Shown: positions 42,877 to 51,891, counted from the stretch's first letter. The stretch is 64,000 nt of DNA from Butyrivibrio proteoclasticus B316 (GCF_000145035.1 NC_014388.1:77501-141500); one strand, 5' to 3'. Translations and numbers: made by a program. The notes: a model not told the origin generated them from the sequence alone.

Positions 42877-44154
42877 ATGAAAGATTATTTTGAAGAAATA
42901 GTTGGATATGAAGATATCAAAAAGGAATTGCGTATTATCAGCGACATGTTGAATAACGATGATGTGTATAAAAAAATTGGAGCAAGCATCAATGAAGGCT
43001 TGATTCTGAGTGGAAAGCCGGGTACGGGTAAGACTACCATGGCAAATTGCATTATAAAATCCACTAACAGATCTGTTTATGTATGTAGAAAAAAGTCCAC
43101 TGATGGGGATTTTATAAAAACAATAAATGGTATTTTTCAGAGTGCAAAAGAAAACATACCCTCAATTGTTCTTTTAGATGATCTTGATAAGTTCTCAGAC
43201 AAAGAAAGAGACTGCGATGCGGAAGAATTCGTTGCTGTTCAATCCTGCATGGATGAAATAAAAGGGATGGATGTTTTTGTTATTGCAACAGTCAATAATA
43301 TGAGGAAAGTCCCGGATTCGTTGCAAAGACCTGGAAGGCTGGGGAAGAGGATTCATGTACGTATACCTAAAGTTGGTGAAGCAGTGAAGATTATTAAGCA
43401 TTACCTTGACAAGACTGAGAATTGCGATGATCTGGACGAGGTTTCAATCGCAAGGATGTTGAATGGTGAATCGTGCGCTACATTGGAGAATGTAATTAAC
43501 AGTGCAGCAATGAAAGCTGCATTTAACAGACAAAATAAGGTAAATATGCAAAACATAATTGATTCTTGTTTAGATGTAATCTTTGAAGCACCACAAAGTG
43601 AAGAGCAGCTTCCAGAAGAGATTAAGCGTAGAATTGCTTATCATGAATCTGGACATGCGGTTGTAGCAGAAGTTTTAGACCCAGGTAGTGTAAGTATAAT
43701 TTCAATACGACAAACTGAAAGTGGTGATTATGGCTTTGTCAGATATTTACGGACAGAAGAAAAAGAAGATTTTTATAGTGACTATAACGAAAACATTATC
43801 AAGACATCATTAGCTGGAAAAGCCGCTACAGAACTTATTTTTGGTGAAGCAGACATGGGAGCAACCAGTGATATTCACCATGCATTTGATAAGGCAGAAA
43901 AGCTTGTTGACAACAGATGCATGTATGGTTTTGACAACTGGATCCAGGATGATTTTAGCTCAAGCTTTGCTGCTGAAAACAGAAACCGTGCTATGGCTAT
44001 GGTATTGGAGAAAAACTATTTGGAAGTTAAAAAGCTTCTGGTAGAAAATCGAGAATTATTAGACAGTATTGCTGATTCGCTGGTAAAGAATACTACCCTG
44101 ATATATTCAGATGTTCAAGCTATATGCGGTTCATATAAAAAGCAATCAGCATGA
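42877..44154 (+). CDS. Soluble FtsH-like AAA+ zinc metalloprotease
   Basis: The 425-residue protein joins an AAA+ module (about 10-235) to an M41 peptidase (about 240-420). Walker A is SGKPGTGKTT (about 44-53), Walker B IVLLDDLDK, and the arginine finger region SLQRPGRLGKRI. The peptidase motif is H256-E-S-G-H260, with D332 in MGATSDIHHAF as the third zinc ligand. FtsH has two N-terminal membrane helices; this protein starts directly at the AAA+ domain and has none, so it should degrade soluble proteins. Within the island it may be the effector or may remove a partner protein. GAAAGGAAAAG lies before the ATG. Confidence 0.87.
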   Translation: MKDYFEEIVGYEDIKKELRIISDMLNNDDVYKKIGASINEGLILSGKPGTGKTTMANCIIKSTNRSVYVCRKKSTDGDFIKTINGIFQSAKENIPSIVLLDDLDKFSDKERDCDAEEFVAVQSCMDEIKGMDVFVIATVNNMRKVPDSLQRPGRLGKRIHVRIPKVGEAVKIIKHYLDKTENCDDLDEVSIARMLNGESCATLENVINSAAMKAAFNRQNKVNMQNIIDSCLDVIFEAPQSEEQLPEEIKRRIAYHESGHAVVAEVLDPGSVSIISIRQTESGDYGFVRYLRTEEKEDFYSDYNENIIKTSLAGKAATELIFGEADMGATSDIHHAFDKAEKLVDNRCMYGFDNWIQDDFSSSFAAENRNRAMAMVLEKNYLEVKKLLVENRELLDSIADSLVKNTTLIYSDVQAICGSYKKQSA

Positions 44155-44225
44155 ATTCGGAAATAACTGTCGCTCAAACAAAGGCGTGACACATGGATGC
44201 TATGGGTATTTGTTTGTTGGCAAAA

Positions 44226-44250
44226 GGAAAGAAAGGAAAGAAAGGAAAGC
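44226..44250. repeat. Short purine-rich tandem repeat
   Basis: GGAAAGAAA is repeated two and two-thirds times between the FtsH-like gene and operator site 3. One frame would give Lys-Gly-Lys repeats in a 25-codon ORF without a ribosome site; I do not consider it a gene. Confidence 0.6.
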
Positions 44251-44274
44251 AAATGGAAAAAGTGTCTTAAGGTG

Positions 44275-44309
44275 TGTACAAATTATTGTACATTATTTTG
44301 ATTTATGAT
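44275..44309 (+). promoter_or_regulatory. Island operator-promoter site 3
   Basis: The perfect palindrome TGTACA-AATTAT-TGTACA (44275-44292) is followed by TATGAT at 44304-44309, 29 bp after the palindrome start. It precedes the unit 44428-49264 with a leader of about 115 bp, the longest of the five. Confidence 0.75.
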
Positions 44310-44427
44310 GCTTCTGAAGATACTCCTTAATACACTTTTTATTGGCTTTTGTTTGACGAATGATAGATAATATATGTGACGTTAGTAACGTTATTTGATA
44401 AATGATACAAGCTTTTATGGAGGCAAT

Positions 44428-46155
44428 ATGGCGGATTTTTCCATAGAGTACAAGAATTATTTAGATCTAATAAAAGATCCTGCATATTTGGAATTGTATG
44501 AGTACTATTCAAGTGAGACTATTATGGGTATTTTAGGCGTTGACCGTCAAGAAAACCCGCATAGTAGTTTCATAAGATGGCTTCTTGATATGAATGGGGA
44601 TCATGGTTATGGAAGTGCGCCTATGCGCAAATTATTGGAAACAGTCTGTCTATTTAAAGAAAAGGTTTATACGGACCCAGATACGCATGAATTACGGAAA
44701 CAGGGATTGTGGTCAGAAAAGAAAAATTTATTAAACAGTTGTAATGAGCAGGTATTTCTAGATGAGATAAAGTTCGGAAGATATGAAATAACTAAGCAGA
44801 TAATTGCCACAGAACAGGTCCTTTCTGGTCAAAGAAGAGCAGATATTTTTTCGATACTAAAACTCGAAGGTAGCGCTTTTAAAGAGAAAAAACCATTATA
44901 TTTGCTTATTGTTATAGAGAACAAAGTCCATAGTACGGAACACACCGATCAAACCAAGGCTTATGCGAATAGTCTAAAAGAATCAAAAGATATTAATAAG
45001 ATACTTAAAAAAGTTGAAAATAAGACTGGGCAAGATTGGGTAACTAAAGAAATAGATGCAGACAAAAATCTCCTTATGCTTTTGGTTTATCTAAATGCGT
45101 TTCCAACACGTGACATAAAAGGATACCTTGCATCTGAAGAAGCGGTTCTAAAGAAGAATATTATTCCGATTGCAGGCTCTGAGGAGTTTATCACACTAAA
45201 TTATCAATATCTTCTGGACGGTGTAATTGATCCTTTAGCTATTACATCAAATGGCAAGCAAAAAGAACGGATGAATGAATATATACGATGTCTTGGGCAG
45301 GCAAAGATATCTCCATCAGATGAATCGTCATCAAATAAGAATGACGAGTATTTAATAATGGCTGTATCAAGTAGAGAGAAAAAGCTGGCTCTGTCTCTAT
45401 GGAATAATAGCAATTATAGAGAAGTTATTTACGGAGTATTAAACTCGTATTTTGATCAGAACGAAGAATTTGCTCTTAGGAAAAGAGATACAGTATTTTG
45501 GGGCTCGTTAGCTAACTTGTATAGATTTATTGGCGAAGACATTCCCAATAATGAAAGCCTGGATGCAATTGCTTCAAAGCAAGATTTATTAGAATTAGTA
45601 AGGACTGATAATGGAGCAAGGATTATTCGGAAATTTATCTATAACCATAAGGGCGAAGATATAGAGTATATTTCATATAAACATCCCTCTTTAGGCCTGC
45701 TCTTTAGAGATATCGTAAATGACTATATTCAGTCGCTTGGTTCGGATGTCAAAAGGCAGGAAGATGCTATCAAGGAATTAAATGATTATTATCATGAAAA
45801 CGGTAGCTGGAAGTGCGATATGTTTATGTATGAGAAAGCGGTGAAAGACTTGCCCTCTAGGCGTATAAACTCGAAAATGCCAGCTTCTGTTACCCAAATT
45901 GACTATATTGATGACTTTGCTAATGCATATTTCTCATATCTTAGACCAGATGGAACGAATAAAAAAAGGAATTTTAAATATAAATATGACATTAAGGACC
46001 CCAAGTGTCTAGATGATGATGATTTAGCGATAAAGCTAGCTGACGGAACAAAAGCTTTTGTATGGAGATTCTGGCAAGTAGATGAAATATATGCATTAAT
46101 AGGTCATCTTAAAGAACAAGGGTACATCGTCGAAGGGTTTAAAGAGATAACTTGA
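44428..46155 (+). CDS. PD-(D/E)XK nuclease superfamily protein (PDDEXK_4-like)
   Basis: The 575-residue protein has the nuclease core near the N-terminus: GQRRADIFSIL with D139 and YLLIVIENKVHSTEHTDQTKAY with E164 and K166. The following Q-TKAY helix is typical of PD-(D/E)XK_4 proteins that are often found in phage-defence loci. The N-terminus contains ENPHSSFIRWLLD, also typical of that group. The large C-terminal part (about 280-575) has no motif I recognise. The start is ATG 44428 with TGGAGG 5 nt before it; a TTG 33 bp upstream is less likely. The next gene begins 2 bp after its stop. Confidence 0.8.
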   Translation: MADFSIEYKNYLDLIKDPAYLELYEYYSSETIMGILGVDRQENPHSSFIRWLLDMNGDHGYGSAPMRKLLETVCLFKEKVYTDPDTHELRKQGLWSEKKNLLNSCNEQVFLDEIKFGRYEITKQIIATEQVLSGQRRADIFSILKLEGSAFKEKKPLYLLIVIENKVHSTEHTDQTKAYANSLKESKDINKILKKVENKTGQDWVTKEIDADKNLLMLLVYLNAFPTRDIKGYLASEEAVLKKNIIPIAGSEEFITLNYQYLLDGVIDPLAITSNGKQKERMNEYIRCLGQAKISPSDESSSNKNDEYLIMAVSSREKKLALSLWNNSNYREVIYGVLNSYFDQNEEFALRKRDTVFWGSLANLYRFIGEDIPNNESLDAIASKQDLLELVRTDNGARIIRKFIYNHKGEDIEYISYKHPSLGLLFRDIVNDYIQSLGSDVKRQEDAIKELNDYYHENGSWKCDMFMYEKAVKDLPSRRINSKMPASVTQIDYIDDFANAYFSYLRPDGTNKKRNFKYKYDIKDPKCLDDDDLAIKLADGTKAFVWRFWQVDEIYALIGHLKEQGYIVEGFKEIT

Positions 46156-46156
46156 T

Positions 46157-47644
46157 ATGTCACAAACTATAGGTTTAAGTAAATCAAAATATTGCAAAGG
46201 CTTCCAGTGCCCCAAAATCCTTTGGCTGGATAAGTATAAGCCTGAAGTCGGTGAGGATGTCCTTCCGGAGACTGTTCTTGCAAATGGAACTATGGTTGGA
46301 GATTTAGCACGTGGATATTATGGTGAATATAAACTCGTTGAATTCACCTATGACAAGCAGGCCATGTGTGATCAGACACGTAAGTTCATGGATGAAGGGA
46401 ATGAAAACATTGCTGAGGCCAGCTTTCTGTATGATGGACTATACTGTGCAGTTGATATCCTACATAAGGACGGAGATGGATGGGACATTGTTGAAGTAAA
46501 GAGTTCAACGCATGTATCTCCAATATATGAGGAAGATATGGCCTTTCAGAACTATGTCCTCACAAAATGCGGGATAAATGTGAAAAAGGTCTTCAATATG
46601 CACATAGACAACACATATGTAAGACACGGCGAAATAGATCTTAAGGGTTTATTTACAGTAGAAGATTTTACATATAGTGCTCAGACTAGGTTTGATGCTG
46701 TAGAACAGAATGTTGCCGCCATCAGGGAATATGTGATGGATTCTAATGAACGCCCGAAAGACATTGATATTTGCTGCCAGACTCCATACGACTGTGCATA
46801 TTGGAAGTATTGCAGCAGACATATTCCGGAGAAATCTGTGTTTAACATCAGCAGATTGCAATTACAGAAGAAATATGAGCTTTATCACAAGGGAATTGTG
46901 TCATATGAGGATCTTTTAAAAGATAAATCGGAGCTTAATTCCAGACAGGAACTGCAGGTAGAGACGAGTGTATTGAATTTGCCGGACCATATAGACAAGG
47001 CTGAAATAAAGGCATTCTTGAATACCTTGTCATATCCAATTTACCACCTGGATTTTGAGACATATCAGGAAGCTGTTCCACAGTTTGAAGGAGGAATTCC
47101 TTATGCTCAGATTCCATTCCAGTATTCTCTACATATTGAACAGGAAGACGGAACGCTAGAACATAAAGAATTTCTAGCAAAAGAGGGGACTGATCCCAGG
47201 AGGGCTTTAGCTGAGAGCTTATGTAAAGATATGCCAATGAATGTTTGTAGCCTGGCATACAACATGTCTTTTGAAAGAACCGTTATTCAAAAGCTGGCAG
47301 ACTTATTTCCGGATCTGGAAGAACACTTATTGAATATTAGAGAGAACATGCATGATCTGATGATTCCATTCAGTAAGGGACATTATTATTGCGATGCTAT
47401 GCAAGGTTCTTATTCAATCAAATATGTGTTACCGGCTTTATGTCCAGGGGATCCAGAGCTTGACTACCACAACCTTGATGGAGTGCATAATGGTTCGGAA
47501 GCTTCTGCCGCTTTTGCAACTATGACCGCACATACTCCTGAAGAGATCAAGGAGATACGAAACAACCTGCTAAAGTATTGCGGACTTGATACTTATGCAA
47601 TGGTAAAGGTATTAGGGAAATTGAAAGAAGCTGTTAGTGATTAG
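46157..47644 (+). CDS. DUF2779 protein: Cas4/RecB-like nuclease joined to a DEDD exonuclease-like domain
   Basis: The 495-residue protein has two nuclease-like halves. The N-terminal half resembles Cas4/RecB: C13 and C18 in SKYCKGFQCPKILWL, D100 in AVDILHKDGDGW, E113-V-K115 in IVEVKSSTHV, and a cysteine cluster CCQTPYDCAYWKYC that could hold an iron-sulfur centre. The C-terminal half is DUF2779-like, with D299-F-E301 in YHLDFETY and later AYNMSFERTVI and YCGLDTYAMV, matching RNase-H-fold 3'-5' exonuclease motifs. Such proteins probably process DNA ends. It has no strong SD and starts 2 bp after the previous gene, so it is likely translated by coupling. Confidence 0.82.
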   Translation: MSQTIGLSKSKYCKGFQCPKILWLDKYKPEVGEDVLPETVLANGTMVGDLARGYYGEYKLVEFTYDKQAMCDQTRKFMDEGNENIAEASFLYDGLYCAVDILHKDGDGWDIVEVKSSTHVSPIYEEDMAFQNYVLTKCGINVKKVFNMHIDNTYVRHGEIDLKGLFTVEDFTYSAQTRFDAVEQNVAAIREYVMDSNERPKDIDICCQTPYDCAYWKYCSRHIPEKSVFNISRLQLQKKYELYHKGIVSYEDLLKDKSELNSRQELQVETSVLNLPDHIDKAEIKAFLNTLSYPIYHLDFETYQEAVPQFEGGIPYAQIPFQYSLHIEQEDGTLEHKEFLAKEGTDPRRALAESLCKDMPMNVCSLAYNMSFERTVIQKLADLFPDLEEHLLNIRENMHDLMIPFSKGHYYCDAMQGSYSIKYVLPALCPGDPELDYHNLDGVHNGSEASAAFATMTAHTPEEIKEIRNNLLKYCGLDTYAMVKVLGKLKEAVSD

Positions 47645-47667
47645 TATTGATACATGAAGGAGGGCAT

Positions 47668-48222
47668 ATGTCAGATCTAAGAGAAAACAAAACTATGCGT
47701 ATCCGCGCACATTATAAAAATGAGTTGAGTTTGCTTGAATTATTGATTGGCCAAGATGATGGATACAGAATGGTTTGGACGTGGGTTACAGAACTTTTAC
47801 TGGAATGTTTCTGTGATGAATTAAAAGGGTATTTAAGTGATCCAATAGGCATTTTAAATCGCAAGATAGAAGGGATTAATGACATCAGTAAAATATTTGA
47901 TGATGTATGTGATCAAACTCTTAAGTATGAACGTTACAAAGAAAAATATGGCATTTCTTCAAAAATCTGGGAATGTGGACATTTTTACCAGGAAATATAC
48001 TCTCATGATGACGAAGAGAAAAAGGAGTTGCTTGTACTGGTTTTAAGCGATTATATAAAAAACATTGCGCCATTTATTGTTGATGATTCTAATGAATGGT
48101 TTGGAAAATATGTAAGTGATAGATTTAATGCTGATACAAAGAAGCAGGTAGTAGCGCGATATAAAAAATATGCGGCCAAATACAAAAAGCTGATAAAAGA
48201 ATTTCAAAGGATAGAAGAATGA
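47668..48222 (+). CDS. Unknown helical protein (184 aa)
   Basis: The protein is predicted mostly helical and charged, for example SLLELLIGQDDGYRMVWTWVTELLLECFCDELKGYL in the first third and a Lys-rich C-terminus (YKKYAAKYKKLIKEFQRIEE). It contains no catalytic motif that I can see and no membrane helix of convincing length. The start ATG 47668 has AAGGAGGG 6 nt before it, a near-perfect site. It sits between the DUF2779 gene and WYL2 in the same unit. Confidence 0.6.
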   Translation: MSDLRENKTMRIRAHYKNELSLLELLIGQDDGYRMVWTWVTELLLECFCDELKGYLSDPIGILNRKIEGINDISKIFDDVCDQTLKYERYKEKYGISSKIWECGHFYQEIYSHDDEEKKELLVLVLSDYIKNIAPFIVDDSNEWFGKYVSDRFNADTKKQVVARYKKYAAKYKKLIKEFQRIEE

Positions 48223-48262
48223 TTAGATTTAAGAATATATCCTTTGGAAGGGGATTTGTTTT

Positions 48263-49264
48263 ATGTTGAAAGTATATGGGACTGAAACAAAAAAGATGCT
48301 TAATATCCTGATTCTTGATGTGCTGCAAAGATACTCTGATGAAGAGCATCCGCTTACACAGCAAGCCATAATGAGGATACTAAAGTCTGATTATGGTGTT
48401 GAGAAAGTAGACCGTAGATCCATAAAAGCAAATGTAATGTCTTTGCTCGATATGGGTTATGAAATATCCATGGAAGAAGGAGAGGGATACTATCTTTTGG
48501 GGCGTGAGTTCGAGGATGCAGAATTAAGGCTGCTAATAGACTCTGTCTTATTCTCAAAGACTATTTCAGATGCTTATGCAAAGAGGCTTATAGAAAAGCT
48601 GAAGTCATTTGGAAACATCTACTTTGACATGAGAGTTTCACATGTGAAACCGACTCCCACCATGAACAGGACAGAAAATAAGCAGGTTTTATATAACGTT
48701 AGTGCAATAGATGAAGCAATCGATGAAAAGAGAAAAATAAGGTTCCGATACTGTAAGTATGGAACAGATTTTAAACTACACGATCAAGGGAAAGATTATC
48801 TTGTAAATCCGTATCAGATGGTGGCTTCTGGCGGAAGATATTACCTTTTAGGCAACCTTGATAAATATGATGATATTGTTTACTACAGAATTGATAAGAT
48901 GATGGATGTAGTCATGCAAGCGGATAAGGTTAAGTCACAGAAGGATGTTGTTGGCCTTGAAGGACAGCTGAACCTTTCCAAGCACATGGCAGAACATATC
49001 TATATGTTCTGTGGAGATAGCCTTAATGTTACAATTAGGACCACTCCGACGATGATGGATACGCTTGTAGATTGGTTTGGAAAAGACTTTAAGATTCTTA
49101 ATAGTTCTGATGATAATCTGGAGGTAATGGTCCGGTGCAATGAATATGCCATTTTCTATTGGGCGCTTCAATATGGACCATATGTAGAGATTCTGTCGCC
49201 TCAAAAACTTAGGGAAGAGCTTGCTGAGGAAATAAGCAAAATGAATGATAAATACCGCAAATAG
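48263..49264 (+). CDS. WYL-domain transcriptional regulator (WYL2), paralogue of WYL1
   Basis: The 333-residue protein has the same layout as WYL1: winged helix (KKMLNILILDVLQRYSDEEHPLTQQAIMRIL), WYL domain (YLVNPYQMVASGGRYYLLGNLDKYDDIVYYRIDKM) and WCX-like C-terminus ending in AIFYWALQYGPYVEILSPQKLRE. Many blocks are shared with WYL1 (GTxxKKMLNxLILD, EDAELRLLIDS, QYGxxxEILSP), so the two arose by duplication. They may form a heterodimer or answer to different ligands. GAAGGGG lies before the ATG. Last gene of its unit, followed by a terminator. Confidence 0.88.
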   Translation: MLKVYGTETKKMLNILILDVLQRYSDEEHPLTQQAIMRILKSDYGVEKVDRRSIKANVMSLLDMGYEISMEEGEGYYLLGREFEDAELRLLIDSVLFSKTISDAYAKRLIEKLKSFGNIYFDMRVSHVKPTPTMNRTENKQVLYNVSAIDEAIDEKRKIRFRYCKYGTDFKLHDQGKDYLVNPYQMVASGGRYYLLGNLDKYDDIVYYRIDKMMDVVMQADKVKSQKDVVGLEGQLNLSKHMAEHIYMFCGDSLNVTIRTTPTMMDTLVDWFGKDFKILNSSDDNLEVMVRCNEYAIFYWALQYGPYVEILSPQKLREELAEEISKMNDKYRK

Positions 49265-49291
49265 TGATAAGTACTGGAATTGATTTATATT

Positions 49292-49315
49292 AGAGCCTCG
49301 AGAGGGGCTCTTTTT
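49292..49315 (+). terminator. Rho-independent terminator after WYL2
   Basis: The arms AGAGCC(tc) and GGGGCTCT with a short GAG loop are followed by TTTTT. It ends the unit 44428-49264 directly before operator site 4. Confidence 0.75.
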
Positions 49316-49316
49316 A

Positions 49317-49350
49317 TGTACAAAAAAATGCACAGTCCTCTTGCTAATAT
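49317..49350 (+). promoter_or_regulatory. Island operator-promoter site 4
   Basis: TGTACA-AAAAAA-TGCACA (49317-49334) has one mismatch in the arms. TAATAT starts at 49345, exactly 28 bp from the palindrome start. It precedes the unit 49403-54439. Confidence 0.72.
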
Positions 49351-49402
49351 AAGGGTGTAAAGAAGAGTTGATGTAGATGTTTCATGCATGAGGAGGACGC
49401 AT

Positions 49403-49630
49403 ATGTTAACTGATGAGTTCAAACTGATTGACAATAACGGAGTTGTTAGATCGACAAAAAGCCGTGTTGAGCATATCCATTGGAAATTTAACGAAATCAA
49501 ATCCGAGGAAGACATAGTATACCCCTGGAAAGTGGTTCCAACTGTGGCAGGAGCTGAATTCATAATAACTGCGGAAACTACTATGCAGGATTGGCGTGAG
49601 TATGCGGAGTATTGCTGGAGGCTGCTGTAG
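49403..49630 (+). CDS. Small protein of unknown function (75 aa)
   Basis: The protein reads MLTDEFKLIDNNGVVRSTKS and ends ...QDWREYAEYCWRLL. It is acidic with four Trp and ends in an aromatic cluster. AGGAGG lies 6 nt before ATG 49403, which I prefer to an in-frame start 15 bp upstream inside that site. It is the first gene after operator site 4. No family is recognised. Confidence 0.55.
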   Translation: MLTDEFKLIDNNGVVRSTKSRVEHIHWKFNEIKSEEDIVYPWKVVPTVAGAEFIITAETTMQDWREYAEYCWRLL

Positions 49631-49681
49631 ATTCGATGTGAAACAGGAATAGCATCGTATATGTTTTGAAGGAGGATAAAG

Positions 49682-49819
49682 ATGCAATTATACATGGATA
49701 TAGATGGTGTGGCTTTTTCGATTTCTGTTACCGGTTATACTCCGAGGAATCTCGAAGACCTAAAAGTCTATGCAAGAACTGACATCGAGTTTGATTCTAT
49801 TTCAGAGGAGGTAGATTGA
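49682..49819 (+). CDS. Very small protein (45 aa) of unknown function
   Basis: The frame reads MQLYMDIDGVAFSISVTGYT and ends ...IEFDSISEEVD. An excellent AAGGAGGA site lies 6 nt before the ATG, and its stop overlaps the next ATG (TGATG), so it is translated and coupled to the AAA+ gene. The start MDIDGVAFSI resembles a short beta strand pair with a DxDG motif, as in HAD-like proteins, but the protein is too short for such a fold. It may be a partner or regulator of the AAA+ protein. Confidence 0.55.
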   Translation: MQLYMDIDGVAFSISVTGYTPRNLEDLKVYARTDIEFDSISEEVD

Positions 49820-51891
49820 TGAACTTTTATAATGTGTTAGTAACATACGAATCTACGAGCATTCCTTTTGTAAATGAAGACCGCAAACTAACATATGATT
49901 CTTCTACTCCGGGAGAAAAGGAAGCGTGTTATAGAAGGGTTGCTGCTTTGAATGAAGAACTTGGGATAAAGTGTACCTCTAATAAGTCAACGTCGATTTT
50001 TGTTCATTGTGTTACTAATAATACCTTGTGTGTTGCTTTTGCGATTGACCTGGAACATGGTTCCTTGCAGGGGGCAAAGAAATACTTATCTGAATATATT
50101 TACAAGAACTTTGATGTCGTAAACATCAAATATTCTGAGCAAAACGAGTTTGCTGTAGAAGATTTTTGCAAATTGCTGTACGGAGGCACTCGTAAAGATC
50201 TTCTTAAACCCGCGCATGAAATAATTGAAGAGCTTGGACTAGATTACTTTGGAAACAATCAATACAAGATCAAAGAGGAAATGCTTGAGGACAAAAAGAT
50301 ATCATTAAAAGAAGCTAGGAGGAAAGCTACTAAGATACTGGCTGATAAATCTTTGATGGATGAGATTGAAAGAATTTATTCAGAGGATAACACGAAAAAG
50401 TATTATGGGAACCCCGTTCATTATGAGGTAATCGCATCGAATAAGGCTGCAGCTGATGACATTATTAACGTGCTTACACTTTCATTGAAGTCAAACAAGC
50501 GGTTATTAGGGAAACGAATCAGCAGAATAAGTGAAATAACCAATCTGTGCTATGACGAAGAAGATGTGGAAAACATTTTTAGTAATGCCAGGGGTGGTGC
50601 AGTAGTAATAGATATGTCTGGGTCAGAAGAAGATCACGGGAATTATGCATCTTCCTACCACGAAGTGATAGATTATTTCACGGCACAGGCAGAAAAATAT
50701 CAATTAAACACTTTATTTATCTTTGTTGAATTAACAAATCACCCAGGATTCTCCAAGCCTCTTCTTAGCAAGATGCAGGAGAATATGGACATAGTTGAGC
50801 TAAGAGAGGGCAGTGCTAGCAGAAACGTTGTAAAGGATTTTATAAAGGAAGAATGCAAAAGGCGTGGGCTTAAAACACAGGACGAGGATGTTGAGCAATC
50901 TCTTTCGGAGGGAGACCTGTTTACTGTTGGAGAAGCATATGTTGCAGTTAATACGCTATATAAGGACAGTCTTAAGAATACCTGGTATAAGGCATATAAG
51001 AAAGTTTCATGTGTTGCCATAGAAGCAGATGAATGCCATGAAGAAGCTTATGAGAAACTAATGAAAATGGTTGGCCTTTCTGAGGTCAAAAAGATAATTG
51101 GGAATATCATTGATGCTGAAAAAATACGTAAAATGCGAAGTCAGATGGGCATAGATAATAATAAGCAGTCTATGCACATGATATTTACGGGGAATCCAGG
51201 ATCAGCGAAAACTACTGTAGCAAGGCTCTTGGCTGAAATTCTGTACAAAGAAGGCGTGACGGAGAGTGACACATTTATAGAGTGTGGAAGAGCAGATCTG
51301 GTTGGGAAATATGTAGGATGGACTGCGAGAACTGTGCGGGCCAAATTTCGAGAAGCGAAAGGTGGAGTATTATTCATAGATGAGGCTTATTCATTGGTCG
51401 ATGATAGCAATACTTTTGGTGACGAGGCTATAAATACTATTGTTCAGGAGATGGAAAATAATAGAGAGGAAACAATAGTAATTTTTGCGGGATATCCTGA
51501 AAAAATGAAGTCATTTCTTGATAAAAATGAGGGCCTGCGAAGCAGAATAGCATTTCATGTAGATTTTCCCGACTATAATGCTGATGAGTTATGCGAGATT
51601 CTGGAGCTGATGGCAAAACAAAAGGGATATTCATTGAGTGATGATGCAAAGAAGAAATGCCAAGATATATTTTTGGAAGTATGTACTAAACCAGAATTTG
51701 GCAATGGAAGATTTGTTAGAACATTGCTTGAACAGGCAGAGATGGCACAAGCTAGCAGAATCCTCAAGGAGAACAAAGGGAAAAAGATAAAAAGAGATCT
51801 GCTGAATGAAATGAAAGCAGAAGACTTTGAAGTGAATGCCAGCAAATGCACTAAGGAAACAAAGAAAATAGGCTTTTCGGTGGACTGTTAA
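49819..51891 (+). CDS. CbbX/SpoVK-like AAA+ ATPase with degenerate first module
   Basis: The 690-residue protein has an N-terminal unknown domain (about 1-195), a degenerate AAA-like module (about 200-400, GGAVVIDMSGSEED and TLFIFVELTNHPGFSKPLLSKM, no Walker A) and an active CbbX/SpoVK-type AAA+ module (about 415-660). There, Walker A is GNPGSAKTT (G458 to K464) where GNPGTGKTT is usual; Walker B is GVLFIDEAYSL; GDEAINTIVQEMENNR and the arginine finger GLRSRI follow. CbbX-type proteins remodel or activate partner complexes as hexamers. The ATG at 49819 overlaps the stop of the small gene, with GAGGAGG inside that gene. Confidence 0.82.
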   Translation: MNFYNVLVTYESTSIPFVNEDRKLTYDSSTPGEKEACYRRVAALNEELGIKCTSNKSTSIFVHCVTNNTLCVAFAIDLEHGSLQGAKKYLSEYIYKNFDVVNIKYSEQNEFAVEDFCKLLYGGTRKDLLKPAHEIIEELGLDYFGNNQYKIKEEMLEDKKISLKEARRKATKILADKSLMDEIERIYSEDNTKKYYGNPVHYEVIASNKAAADDIINVLTLSLKSNKRLLGKRISRISEITNLCYDEEDVENIFSNARGGAVVIDMSGSEEDHGNYASSYHEVIDYFTAQAEKYQLNTLFIFVELTNHPGFSKPLLSKMQENMDIVELREGSASRNVVKDFIKEECKRRGLKTQDEDVEQSLSEGDLFTVGEAYVAVNTLYKDSLKNTWYKAYKKVSCVAIEADECHEEAYEKLMKMVGLSEVKKIIGNIIDAEKIRKMRSQMGIDNNKQSMHMIFTGNPGSAKTTVARLLAEILYKEGVTESDTFIECGRADLVGKYVGWTARTVRAKFREAKGGVLFIDEAYSLVDDSNTFGDEAINTIVQEMENNREETIVIFAGYPEKMKSFLDKNEGLRSRIAFHVDFPDYNADELCEILELMAKQKGYSLSDDAKKKCQDIFLEVCTKPEFGNGRFVRTLLEQAEMAQASRILKENKGKKIKRDLLNEMKAEDFEVNASKCTKETKKIGFSVDC

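Noticed and set aside
44226-44292. CRISPR-like array between the FtsH-like and nuclease genes
   Set aside because: Only a short 9-bp purine repeat and one palindrome are present; no repeat-spacer structure is seen anywhere in the window.
44111-44308. 65-codon frame across the purine repeat, and a 25-codon Lys-Gly frame at 44192-44269
   Set aside because: The first begins inside the FtsH-like gene in another frame; neither has a ribosome site, and the second results from the GGAAAGAAA repeat.
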